In this document: piece after piece, positions 41,661-50,900 of the stretch
Layout: each line of letters opens with the position of its first letter
Position numbering within the stretch: position 1 is the first letter of the stretch
DNA from: Thermoplasmata archaeon
Lineage (GTDB): Archaea; Thermoplasmatota; Thermoplasmata; UBA10834
Direction of reading: 5' to 3'
NCBI GenBank assembly: GCA_029864565.1
Contig: JAOTTD010000005.1
Span: 1 to 64,000 of the forward strand
Length of the DNA: 64,000 bases
The notes under the pieces: model-generated
Seen by the model: only the letters and a program-made list of their open reading frames with translations
What the model was told of the DNA's origin: nothing
The model's database searches: none
Made by a program: the position numbers and the translations under genes

Positions 41661-42983
41661 TCACTCACTACTGGCAGGCCCGTATCCGACGCCGTAGTAC
41701 CGGGCTCCTGCAGTCTCCACTTTCCCAGGGTCAAGGCAACGCCTCCCATCGATAACAACCGGGTTCCTCATCTTCGAAAACTGTTTCCTGCCTATCTTCC
41801 TGAATTCCGGCCAATCGGCCTGGACCACGCAGGCGTCGACGCCTGATAGCGCTTCGTCGGCGGACGACGCGAAGCGGATCGTGGGCATGAGTTCTATGAA
41901 GTGTGACATCGCCATAGGGTCGAATGCAATCACATCGACGCCGTTCGCAAGCAAGCCCGCAACGAGTGGCACAGCGCGCGTGTCCCTGACGTCGTCCACG
42001 CCTCCTTTGAATGAGAGCCCAAGCACAGCAACCTTGAGGCCTTTGAGATCCCCGAAGACATCTTTGAGAATGTCAACTGCCTCGTTCGGCTGACTCTCGT
42101 TGACTTTCAAGATGGCGGTCAGAAGATACGCTGGATAATCCAACCTCCGCGCTTTGTATCTTAGCGCTCTGACGTCCTTCGGAAGGCAACTGCCTCCGAA
42201 CCCAAGCCCTGGCGTCAAGAATAGCGGGCCAATTCTCGGATCCTTCCCAGCAGCAGTGAGAACATCCTCAGAATCTATTCCAAGGCGTCGGCATATGTTG
42301 GCGACCTCGTTCGCATAAGTGATCTTCGCTGCCAGGAAAGCGTTCGAGGCGTATTTGATCATCTCCGCGGTTCTAAGGTCTGTCCTGAACCTGTCGGCCT
42401 TGATTGGAGCATACAGCCGCATCAGAGCGTCACCCGCACGCTTGTCGGACGAGCCAACGACAATCCTCGAAGGCTCCATGCTGTCCTTCAATGCGCTCCC
42501 CTCCTGGAGGAACTCTGGATTCATACAAAGGCCGAAATCCTTTCCTGCAGTCTTGCCTGAACCAGCCTCGAGTATCTGCCTGACGATCGTGTCCGTGGTG
42601 GAAGGGACGACCGTGCTCTTCACGACGACTATCTTGTAGTCATTGGTCCGGGCTATGGCCCGCGCCACATCACGGCTTGCAGCCTTGAGCGCGCTGATAT
42701 CTATCTTGCCAGTGGAAAGTGACGGAGTCTGTACACAGACGAATATGAACTTCGATTCGGCAGATGGTGCCACAACATCCTTGGATGCCGAAATCATTCC
42801 GCTCTTCACGAGTTTTGCGAGTTCATTCTCCAGCGGTGGTTCGTAGAAGGGCGCACGGCCAGAGCTCACGTCTCTCACGCGGCGGTCGTCGATGTCGGCG
42901 CACGCAACCCTGTGCCCCAACTTGCCGAACATGACCGCGGTGGCAAGGCCGACGTAACCCGCTCCGATCACACATATGCGCAT
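41661..42983 (-). CDS. UDP-glucose or UDP-GlcNAc 6-dehydrogenase
   Basis: The 440-residue enzyme oxidises the C6 hydroxyl of a UDP-sugar to a carboxylate in two NAD-dependent steps. It has the Rossmann start ICVIGAGYVGLATAVMFG and the catalytic Cys C266 in FGGSCLPKD. Sequence alone does not settle whether UDP-glucose, UDP-GlcNAc (WbpA role) or UDP-ManNAc is used. Nearby WbpB, WbpD and WbpE homologs favour UDP-GlcNAc. The ATG at 42983 is 28 nt after a TATA box (GTTATAAC), fitting a leaderless mRNA. It is divergent from galU. Confidence 0.88.
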   Translation of the reverse strand: MRICVIGAGYVGLATAVMFGKLGHRVACADIDDRRVRDVSSGRAPFYEPPLENELAKLVKSGMISASKDVVAPSAESKFIFVCVQTPSLSTGKIDISALKAASRDVARAIARTNDYKIVVVKSTVVPSTTDTIVRQILEAGSGKTAGKDFGLCMNPEFLQEGSALKDSMEPSRIVVGSSDKRAGDALMRLYAPIKADRFRTDLRTAEMIKYASNAFLAAKITYANEVANICRRLGIDSEDVLTAAGKDPRIGPLFLTPGLGFGGSCLPKDVRALRYKARRLDYPAYLLTAILKVNESQPNEAVDILKDVFGDLKGLKVAVLGLSFKGGVDDVRDTRAVPLVAGLLANGVDVIAFDPMAMSHFIELMPTIRFASSADEALSGVDACVVQADWPEFRKIGRKQFSKMRNPVVIDGRRCLDPGKVETAGARYYGVGYGPASSE

Positions 42984-43006
42984 ATCGGTGGACACTCAAT
43001 AAGGCG

Positions 43007-43053
43007 GTTATAACACTTTTCATACCCTGCATAAGACGGCAAAGGATTATATC
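43007..43053. promoter_or_regulatory. Divergent TATA boxes for UDP-sugar dehydrogenase and galU
   Basis: Two boxes lie back to back: GTTATAAC at 43007-43014 for the minus-strand dehydrogenase (start 42983) and GATTATATC at 43045-43053 for galU (start 43077). Both are 27-28 nt from the start codons, so both messages look leaderless. The shared 93-nt region would allow joint control of the two halves of the glycan locus. Confidence 0.6.
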
Positions 43054-43076
43054 GCCAGTTCCTGTTCATTTACACA

Positions 43077-43934
43077 ATGAAAGTCGTTATCCCCGCTGCA
43101 GGCCTGGGCACGAGGTTCCTGCCTGCTACGAAGGCGCAGCCCAAGGAGATGTTGCCTGTTGTCGACAAACCGACAATACAATATGTTGTCGAGGAAGCGG
43201 TAGAGTCTGGCATTACGGACATCATAGTGATCACTGGCCGCGGGAAGCGGGCGATAGAAGACCACTTCGATAGGTCATACGAGTTGGAGCACAGGCTCAG
43301 CAAGTCAGGGAACACGGAAGGGCTGGATGAGATAAGGGAAATAGCATCAATGGCAGACATATTCTACATACGCCAGAAGGAGCAGCTCGGACTCGGCCAT
43401 GCGATTCTATGTGCGAAGAAGCATTTGGGACACGAGCCGTTCGCTGTCATGTTGGGGGACGACATTGTTGTCAACAACAGACCTTGCATGGCCCAGCTGC
43501 TGGAAGTACACGAAGAAAAAGACCACGCCTCGGTCGTCGGAGTGGAAAGCGTACCGGAGACTCTGATATCCAGATACGGAGTCATCAAAGGTGTCAAGGA
43601 GAGAGACGATGTCTACCTCGTTCAGGATCTTGTCGAGAAACCGGCAGCCAAGGATGCTCCCTCGGACCTCGCGATCATCGGGAGATACATCCTCGAACCG
43701 CAGATATTCGATTACCTTGAGAGAATTGGTCCAGGGGAGAACGGCGAGTACCAACTGACTGACGCGATGCGAACGCTATGCATGGAAAGACGACTCTACG
43801 GATTAAGATTCACTGGGCGTAGATTCGACATCGGCAGCAAGGTCGATTGGATAAGGGCCACCGTCGAACTGGGCTTGGAACGTGAAGACCTCGCGCCAGA
43901 GTTGAGGCCCATCCTTGAGAGGATGTTTAGATGA
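43077..43934 (+). CDS. galU: UTP-glucose-1-phosphate uridylyltransferase GalU
   Basis: The 285-residue protein has the nucleotidyltransferase start VVIPAAGLGTRFLPATKAQPKEMLPV, where the GLGTRFLPATKA pattern is specific to GalU, plus LGDDIVVNN for metal binding and VEKP for the sugar site. It makes UDP-glucose. It is the first gene of the plus-strand glycan operon (galU, wbpD-like, wbpE-like, wbpB-like, GT4). Confidence 0.93.
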   Translation: MKVVIPAAGLGTRFLPATKAQPKEMLPVVDKPTIQYVVEEAVESGITDIIVITGRGKRAIEDHFDRSYELEHRLSKSGNTEGLDEIREIASMADIFYIRQKEQLGLGHAILCAKKHLGHEPFAVMLGDDIVVNNRPCMAQLLEVHEEKDHASVVGVESVPETLISRYGVIKGVKERDDVYLVQDLVEKPAAKDAPSDLAIIGRYILEPQIFDYLERIGPGENGEYQLTDAMRTLCMERRLYGLRFTGRRFDIGSKVDWIRATVELGLEREDLAPELRPILERMFR

Positions 43935-43998
43935 ACGGCCAGCATCCTCGCGCCTTGGGGAACATTTGCGAGGTTTAGCTCCATAATGTATTATAGCT

Positions 43999-44496
43999 AT
44001 GGACGGCTTCAGACATGTGCTGGTGAGCAGGGTGAAGCTCCTCGCGAAACACTATTCCATAGATGACTGCGAAATCGGTGAGGACACTGTTGTGAGAGAT
44101 TTCGTCAACCTCTACGGTTGCAGGATTGGAAAGGGATGTAGAATCGCAGCCTATGTCGAGATACAGCGAGACGTCGTTGTTGGCGACCGATGCAAGATCG
44201 AGGCTTTCGCATTCATACCCTCCGGAGTCACCATTGAAGACGAAGTTTTCGTGGGCCCTCACGCGTGCTTCACCAACGACAGGACGCCGAGAGCTGTCGG
44301 CGAATGGTTAGCCACGCCCACGGTCATCAAGAAAGGAGCCTCTATAGGGGCGAATGCGACAATCATATGTGGCGTGACGATCGGCGAAGGAGCGCTTGTC
44401 GGCGCGGGGGCGGTGGTCACGAAGGATGTCCCCTCAAGGTCAATAGTGGCCGGAAACCCCGCAATAGTCATAGGGGAGAGAAGTTCACAGGATTGA
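43999..44496 (+). CDS. WbpD-like N-acetyltransferase (beta-helix)
   Basis: The 165-residue protein is a left-handed beta-helix acetyltransferase. The hexapeptide ladder with GPHACFTNDRTPRA and ATIICGVTIGEGALVGAGAVVTKDVP matches enzymes such as WbpD/WlbB, which acetylate the 3-amino group of UDP-2-acetamido-3-amino-2,3-dideoxyglucuronate. Position beside WbpE- and WbpB-like genes supports this. The N-terminal 18 residues may be over-called: a TATA-like TATTATA at 43987-43993 suggests a start further downstream. Confidence 0.84.
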   Translation: MDGFRHVLVSRVKLLAKHYSIDDCEIGEDTVVRDFVNLYGCRIGKGCRIAAYVEIQRDVVVGDRCKIEAFAFIPSGVTIEDEVFVGPHACFTNDRTPRAVGEWLATPTVIKKGASIGANATIICGVTIGEGALVGAGAVVTKDVPSRSIVAGNPAIVIGERSSQD

Positions 44497-44518
44497 ATGG
44501 AAATCTGGAGGGATGTAG

Positions 44519-45607
44519 ATGAAGGTACCATTTGCGCAGCCAATAATGACTGAAGGCATGGTAGAGGCCGCGGCGAACGCCCTCAGGAATGAACGACTCA
44601 CAATGGGCGACAGCATGTTCAAGTTCGAGGAAGCGTTCGCGAAGATGTGCGGCGTCAAGCACGCAGTCTCAGTGAACTCTGGAACCGCGGCGATCCAGCT
44701 TTCTCTCCTCGCAGCAGGAGTGAAGGCAAACGATACAGTCCTGACGTCTTCGATGTCGTTCGTGGCGACGACGAACGCGTTCGTAGCATTCGGTGGAGTC
44801 CCAGCATTCGCGGATGTCTTGGACTCCGAGTACACCATCGACCCCACGAAGATCAAGATAACTCCCGACACGAGAGCGATAGTCCCTGTCCACCTCTACG
44901 GTCACCCCTCACACATGGACGAGATAATCGAAATCGCCGAGGAAGCCGGAATACTGGTACTCGAGGATGCTTGTCAGGCGCATGGTGCGCTTTACAGGGG
45001 TAAGCGGGCCGGCGCTCTGGGGGACATCGGATGCTTCTCATTCTACCCAACCAAGAACATGCACGTCGGTGGAGACGGAGGGATGGTCACAACTGACGAT
45101 GGTGACGTCGCCGAACTCGTTAAGAAGCTCAGGCATTGCGGCAGGAAGGGACAGTACGAACATGACGTTATAGGCTACACAGCTCGCCTCAACAGCGCGA
45201 ATGCAGCCATCGGCATTGAACAGCTCAAGATGCTGGAAGGATGGAACGAGAAACGGAGAGCTATTGCAGCGAAGTATCATGCACGATTGAAGGATCTGGA
45301 CGGTCTAGGACTGCCTCCGCAGCCCACAAGCGACATATCACCAGTTTATCACCTGTATACGGTCAAGACAGCAAGGCGTGACCAGCTGAGGGCACACCTC
45401 GATGAGGCTGGGGTGCAAACGGGAGTGCACTACGAGATCCCAATACATCTCCAGCCAATATACAGGGAGATGTTCGGGTACAAGGATGGCCAATTGCCGG
45501 TGACGGAGAGGCTGTGCAAAGAGGTCCTGACACTTCCGATATTCCCCGACTTGACCGATGATCAGATGTCCTACGTGTGTGAGAAGATAACGGAATTCTA
45601 CGGATAG
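44519..45607 (+). CDS. DegT/DnrJ-type sugar aminotransferase, WbpE-like
   Basis: The 362-residue enzyme is a PLP-dependent aminotransferase acting on nucleotide keto-sugars. The lysine that binds PLP is K179 in FSFYPTKNMHVGGDGG; the ring-stacking segment VLEDACQAHGA is at 147-157, and SVNSGTAAIQLSL near 51-63 binds phosphate. In the Wbp pathway WbpE aminates the 3-keto sugar from WbpB. The start has GGAGGG about 6 nt upstream. The wbpB-like gene follows within 10 nt. Confidence 0.9.
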   Translation: MKVPFAQPIMTEGMVEAAANALRNERLTMGDSMFKFEEAFAKMCGVKHAVSVNSGTAAIQLSLLAAGVKANDTVLTSSMSFVATTNAFVAFGGVPAFADVLDSEYTIDPTKIKITPDTRAIVPVHLYGHPSHMDEIIEIAEEAGILVLEDACQAHGALYRGKRAGALGDIGCFSFYPTKNMHVGGDGGMVTTDDGDVAELVKKLRHCGRKGQYEHDVIGYTARLNSANAAIGIEQLKMLEGWNEKRRAIAAKYHARLKDLDGLGLPPQPTSDISPVYHLYTVKTARRDQLRAHLDEAGVQTGVHYEIPIHLQPIYREMFGYKDGQLPVTERLCKEVLTLPIFPDLTDDQMSYVCEKITEFYG

Positions 45608-45617
45608 GGTGACCCTC

Positions 45618-46565
45618 ATGGGTAATTTCAGTGTTGGTGTGATAGGCACAGGATATTGGGGCAGGAAGATCGTCGACGAGTACTCGAAGATGGACAACGT
45701 GGAGTTAATCGGCGTTTCTGATCTGAACCAGAAGAACCTCGATTTCTGCGCCGAGAGGTACGGAGTCAATAGAGGTTACAAGGAATTCAGAGAGCTCCTT
45801 TCACAGAAGGAGTTGGATGCAGTGAACGTCTGCACGCCGAACTCGTCACACTACGAGATTTGCAGAGCGGCCCTGGAGATGGACAAACATGTCCTGGTCG
45901 AGAAGCCGATTACGCTCACGTCTGCCGAGGGTTGGGACCTTGTTCAACTGGCTCAAGACAGAGGATTGACTCTGTCAGTGGGCCACATATTCAGATTCAA
46001 TAACGCTCTAGCAGAGACGCGAAGACTGATGAACGAACGATTTTTCGGAGACCTGTTCCTCATGGAGATGACGTGGACCAACCTCGAGCAATCTTGGCCG
46101 GATCGAGATGTCCTGGTGGACCTCGCGCCGCACATGTTCGACATACAGAATTACCTGCTCGGGAAGTGGCCCACCGAGATCACCTGCAACGGCAGACCGT
46201 TCAGGAGGGAGAGTGGCGAAGAGGCGGCGTATGTGGTCTCCAGATTCAATGCGGGGCCCATGGCATTGGCTAACATAAGTTGGCTCGTACCAATAAAGAC
46301 ACGGCAGATCATGTTGGCAGGAGAAACCAGGTCCGCTCTAATCGACGCAGTCTCGCAGGAGGTGACCGTCTACGAGAGCGGCTACACTTACAAACTAGGA
46401 ATAGAGAGGAACAACACGATAAGGGACGAGCTTCTGCATTTCGTGAAATCCATTTCAGACCCCGAGACTGAGACGAAGAACAGCGGAACAATCGGTGTCA
46501 AGACAGTCGAACTGATAGAAGCCGCGAAGCAATCAATAGTGGAGAAGAAGGCCGTGACCGTCTGA
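45618..46565 (+). CDS. Gfo/Idh/MocA oxidoreductase, WbpB-like
   Basis: The 315-residue NAD(P)-dependent dehydrogenase has the Rossmann fingerprint VGVIGTGYWGRKIV, the conserved VEKPIT active-site segment, and a C-terminal alpha/beta domain with HMFDIQNYLLG. In the Wbp pathway WbpB oxidises C3 of UDP-GlcNAcA. ATG 45618 has an AGGGTGA site; GTG 45609 is an alternative. The next gene, a glycosyltransferase, has its own TATA-like ATTTTAATAG. Confidence 0.88.
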   Translation: MGNFSVGVIGTGYWGRKIVDEYSKMDNVELIGVSDLNQKNLDFCAERYGVNRGYKEFRELLSQKELDAVNVCTPNSSHYEICRAALEMDKHVLVEKPITLTSAEGWDLVQLAQDRGLTLSVGHIFRFNNALAETRRLMNERFFGDLFLMEMTWTNLEQSWPDRDVLVDLAPHMFDIQNYLLGKWPTEITCNGRPFRRESGEEAAYVVSRFNAGPMALANISWLVPIKTRQIMLAGETRSALIDAVSQEVTVYESGYTYKLGIERNNTIRDELLHFVKSISDPETETKNSGTIGVKTVELIEAAKQSIVEKKAVTV

Positions 46566-46616
46566 TCCGCGACAGGACACGCCATTTTAATAGTCTACCA
46601 GAGGATTCACCGGTCG

Positions 46617-47750
46617 ATGGTCTCGTCCCTGATGTTGTTAACCAACCCGTATCGTCCCGACCCCAGGGTACTCCGGGAGGCACGAGCGTTGAAGGAGGCG
46701 GGCCATGATATCACATTGGTCGCGTGGGACAGGGATAATGGGCCGGTTCGTGAATCCATGGAAGAGGGAGTCCGCGTCTTCCGACTCGGACCGGTTTCGC
46801 CGTTTCGGTCCCCTTTGAGGGTCTTTCTCGGCCTGCTTAGATTCTGGATGAGTACTCTGCGAGCCTCCCGCAGATTGGAGTTCGATGTCATACACAGCCA
46901 CGATTTCGACACCCTCCCGCTTGCCCTGTTGCTGTCAAAGTTGCGCAGGAGGCCACTCCTCTACGATGCACACGAGGTCTATTCAGACATGATACGGAAA
47001 GACGCGCCAACGGCCGCTAAGATGCTCCGGCCTCTCGAGAGGCAGCTAGTTAGATGCGCGGACGAGATAATCACGGTGAACGAACTCCTCGTAGATCTGC
47101 TTTCAGAAGGCAGAGAGTCGCCTGCGAGACTGGTGCGTAACAGCCCGGATATGTCCGCGATGACGGTGGAGCGCGTAAGGGAGGTCCGGGAGAAGCACGG
47201 TCTGAGAGGGTTCATCATTTCGTATCTTGGCTCATTGGAACCGGGCCGGTCGGTCGAGGAACTCGCGTCCTCCTTCTCTCCAGATCAGGGAATAATGGTG
47301 GTCATTGGTGGCTCTGGCACTCTGCAGAAAGCCGTTGAAGGATATGCGGCAAGGAACCCCTGCGTCAGATTCCTGGGAAGGGTCAGCACTGACGACGCTC
47401 TGGCAATCACCTCGGCCAGCGACCTCGTGCCCGCCGTCCACGACCCTTCGAACCCCAACTACAGAATCGGCACACCAATCAAGGTCCTTGAGGCCATGGC
47501 TTGCGGCAGACCTGTGGTCACCTCGAAGGGTATCGACATATCGGAAATTGTCGAAAGCGCAGGATGTGGTTTCGTGATCGATTACAACCGAAGACTACTC
47601 GTCGAGACCGTGGTCCGCGCTTCAAAAGAGCCTGAGAGACTCGCAGAGATGGGGCTCCGAGGCGTACAGTATTACGAGAAGCATCTATCGTGGAATCAGG
47701 CCAAGGCGGCGCTTCTGGAGGCTTATCGAGCCCTTGAGAGCCCCAGTTGA
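46617..47750 (+). CDS. GT4-type glycosyltransferase
   Basis: A 377-residue GT-B protein. The N-terminal domain includes LLTNPYRPDPRVLREARALKE and the VIHSHDFDTLPLAL acceptor segment; the C-terminal domain has ISYLGSLEPGRSVEEL and PIKVLEAMACGRPVVTS, the E-rich donor motif. It probably adds a sugar to the surface glycan made by this locus. A TATA-like box at about 46584-46593 sits near 28 nt from the ATG, so it can be transcribed alone. Confidence 0.86.
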   Translation: MVSSLMLLTNPYRPDPRVLREARALKEAGHDITLVAWDRDNGPVRESMEEGVRVFRLGPVSPFRSPLRVFLGLLRFWMSTLRASRRLEFDVIHSHDFDTLPLALLLSKLRRRPLLYDAHEVYSDMIRKDAPTAAKMLRPLERQLVRCADEIITVNELLVDLLSEGRESPARLVRNSPDMSAMTVERVREVREKHGLRGFIISYLGSLEPGRSVEELASSFSPDQGIMVVIGGSGTLQKAVEGYAARNPCVRFLGRVSTDDALAITSASDLVPAVHDPSNPNYRIGTPIKVLEAMACGRPVVTSKGIDISEIVESAGCGFVIDYNRRLLVETVVRASKEPERLAEMGLRGVQYYEKHLSWNQAKAALLEAYRALESPS

Positions 47751-47767
47751 TTGTCCCTGGCGATAAG

Positions 47768-47818
47768 TATTATATACCGGATAAGCCATTTTTATTGCCT
47801 GTCCGACATCTGTCGGAC
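47768..47818 (+). promoter_or_regulatory. smc promoter with palindrome at predicted start
   Basis: A TATA box TATTATATA lies at 47768-47776. Transcription would begin near 47799. Immediately there, GTCCGAC-ATCT-GTCGGAC (47801-47818) forms a perfect 7-bp inverted repeat (8 bp with a 2-nt loop). It could be a repressor operator or a hairpin at the 5' end of the smc mRNA; it may also help terminate the upstream gene. Confidence 0.5.
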
Positions 47819-47833
47819 TCATTGGGATGGGAT

Positions 47834-47899
47834 GTGAAAATCGCGTACGACGTAACAGCGGTCACGCGGCGTTTTCTCGTCCCCGACGGGGTCGGTTGA
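47834..47899 (+). CDS. Possible 21-codon leader ORF before smc
   Basis: A GTG codon at 47834, preceded by GGGATGG, opens a 21-residue frame (VKIAYDVTAVTRRFLVPDGVG) whose stop TGA ends one base before the smc ATG. It lies fully inside the predicted smc leader. smc itself has only a weak ribosome site, so translation of this frame could help load ribosomes on smc. It may equally be chance. Confidence 0.3.
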   Translation: MKIAYDVTAVTRRFLVPDGVG

Positions 47900-47900
47900 C

Positions 47901-50900
47901 ATGCACCTAAAGGAAATCGAACTTGAGAATTTCAAGTCATTTGCACGTAAGATGAAGATACCCCTGCTCGAAGGGTACACAGCAGTCACTGGCCCGAACG
48001 GCGCAGGAAAATCCAATATCTCGGACGCAATCCTGTTCGTGCTCGGGCCAAAGAGTTCCAGAGTCATAAGGGCCGGACGTCTGACTGACCTCATTTTCAA
48101 CGGGGGGAAAGAGAAGAAACCCGCAAAGGAGTGCAAGGCGAGCTTGTTCTTCGACAATTCGGACAGACTGATACCGATAGACACCGACACTGTAAAGCTC
48201 AGCCGTGTGGTCAGGCTTTCCAACAACGCTGATGGTTATTACTCGTACTACTACGTGAACGACAAGAAGTCGTCCTTGGGGGAATTCGACAACCTCCTCG
48301 CCAACGCGAGGATCAGCGCCGACGGATACAACTTCGTCCAGCAAGGCGACATCACAAGAATCGTCGAGATGACCAACCTCGAGAGGAGACGGATTCTCGA
48401 TGACATCGCTGGCATCACGAAGTTCGACGAGGACATACAGGCAGCCGACAAGGAACGTGGAGTGGCCGACCAGAACATAGAGAGACTGTCAATCATAGTC
48501 GATGAGCTCAAGAAGCAGATGAAGCAGCTCGAGAACGACCGAGAGGGGGCGCTGAAGTACAAAGACCTGCACGACCGGCTGACGACGGCCAAAGCCTCGC
48601 TCGCTGTGAAGAACCTGGAGGCAGTCGAGCGCGAGATGAACTCGTATAAGGAGCAGACCACGGCCTACACCGAGGAGACCTCCAAGGCGGAGCAGAAGAA
48701 GGAGGAACTCCTGACGAACCTGGACAACATCACTCAGGAGCTGACTGACATTGAAAATGAGATCACCGAGAGAGGGGGAGACGAAGCTAGGGAGGTCAAG
48801 GAGAAGATCGACCACCTCAGGATAGAGATTGCGCGCGCCAAGGACGCATGCGCTAACTCCGAGGACATGGTCGTCTCTTTGAAGGAAGTGCGCAAAGCGC
48901 ATATCGAAGACCTCAAGGCCGTCAACGAGGACCTTGAATCCCTCGAGACTAAGCTGGTCCCTCTAAAGGAGGAATACGGGCAGAAGTCGAGGCTGCTTGA
49001 GGGGAACCGTAAGGAACTGGAAGGACATCAAGATGTCATTTCGAAATCGGACACAGAGCTGAACGCCCTCCAGAAAGAGGTGCTGGAACTCGCCGTGGAC
49101 ATCAGCAGGAAGGAGGAGAAGATTCACGCCCTGAAACTAGAGCACGACAGAATCAACGAACGTCTGTCCCGCTTCAGGATAGACATAACTAACGCAGAGG
49201 AAACCAGAAAGACCTACGAATTCGAGCTCAAGGATGCAGAGTGGTCGATCAAGGAGCTCGGTAGCGAAACCAAGACCTCAGCCATGAGTCTCAAGAAGAT
49301 TCAGGAGGAGTACTACCACTCCAGAAACCGAGAGAAGAAGCTCATCAAGGACGCTCAGGATCTTGAGAACGCAGTGAAGTCACTCACTCGCGAATACAAC
49401 CGACTGAAAGCCGAAGCCGAGGCGGCCGACATGGTCAAGAAGGGCTTCAGTTCGGCTACGATGTCTCTCCTAGAAGCCAGGGACAAGGGGCAGATCAAGG
49501 GCATCCACGGAACCGTTGCCGAACTTGCCGACGTCCAAGAGGAATACGAGACAGCGTTGAACGTCGCCGCCGGCAATAGAATGCAGTCCATAGTCGTCGA
49601 TACAGACCAAGTCGCAGCAAGCTGTATAGACTTCCTCAAGAAGAACAAGCTTGGCAGAGCGACTTTCCTTCCTCTCAACAAGATGCTCGACGGTAGACCG
49701 CGTGGTAAGGCCATAATGGCCGCGAAGAGTTCGCTCGGTTTCGCCATCGACCTAATAAGATTCGACGAAAAGTACCGAGCCGCGTTCTGGTTCGTCTTCG
49801 GCGACACAGTCGTCGTTAAGAACCTAACAGAGGCGCGAAAGCTCATGGGAGGGGTCCGGCTCGTCACCGTCGATGGCGAACTAGCAGAGGCTAGCGGCGC
49901 AATGGTCGGCGGCACACTCGATTCCAGGCTCCTCAAGTTTGGCGCGCCCTCCGAAAGCAGGATAGAGAAGAAAGCGATAGAACTCCGAAACGCAACGGAT
50001 GAATCGGAGAAGGTGCAGACCGAGCTTTCGGAGCTAAGAATCACCATCTCGGAATTGGAGGACAAGGTCCGCGATTCAACGGCCAAGGACAGTGGCGAAA
50101 GCGTCAGAAAGGGCTCCCTCGAAGCGAAGAAGAAGGAGTTCAAACAGAGGCTCGACTCTTTGGACAAGGAGTTGGAAACGAAGAACAAGGAGCTTTCCGA
50201 GTGCCTTGACCTCATAGAGAAGACAAAGCTGGACATCCAGAGGCTGCAGGAGGATGTCGAGGGAACTCGCAAAACTAAGGCCAAGAAGGACGAGAAGCTC
50301 TTGGAAGCGACCCCATCGGAGCTATCGCAGAGACTGAAACAGCTCGAGAAGGACATACTGGGACTTTCGAACGAAACAGCGAACCTGAACTCAGACGTCC
50401 AGACGATTGGCAAACAGATAGAACTAGTAGGCGCCAGGAAGAAGGAGATTGAGGACGCGATCTCCAATGTGGACGAGAAGGTTAAGGAGCAGAAGGCGCG
50501 GGGGAAGGAGAGCGGCGAGAACCAGGGCAAGCTCGACACCGAGTTGAAGGCGCTGCTCAACATGGAACGATCCATGGGAGACAAGCTCAACACACTACGC
50601 AACAAGCGCGACTCACTCTACAGGAAGAAGATGGAGGCCGAGGCAGCAATCGAGAAGATTGCCACGAAGATTCAGACAAACGGCGATTTCGTCCTAAGCC
50701 TCCAGACGAAACTCACGGAAGCACAAGCCAAGCTTAAGGAGGCAGAGGCGGGGGTTGCGCAGTACTCCTCGGTGGAACTTCCGGAAACCCTCCCCTCAGC
50801 GGACGAACTCAGGCGCTCTGTGTCCGAGTGCGAGAAGTACATGACGACGCTGGGTGCGGTCAACCTCAAGGCGATCGACGAATACGAGGAGAGGAAGGCT

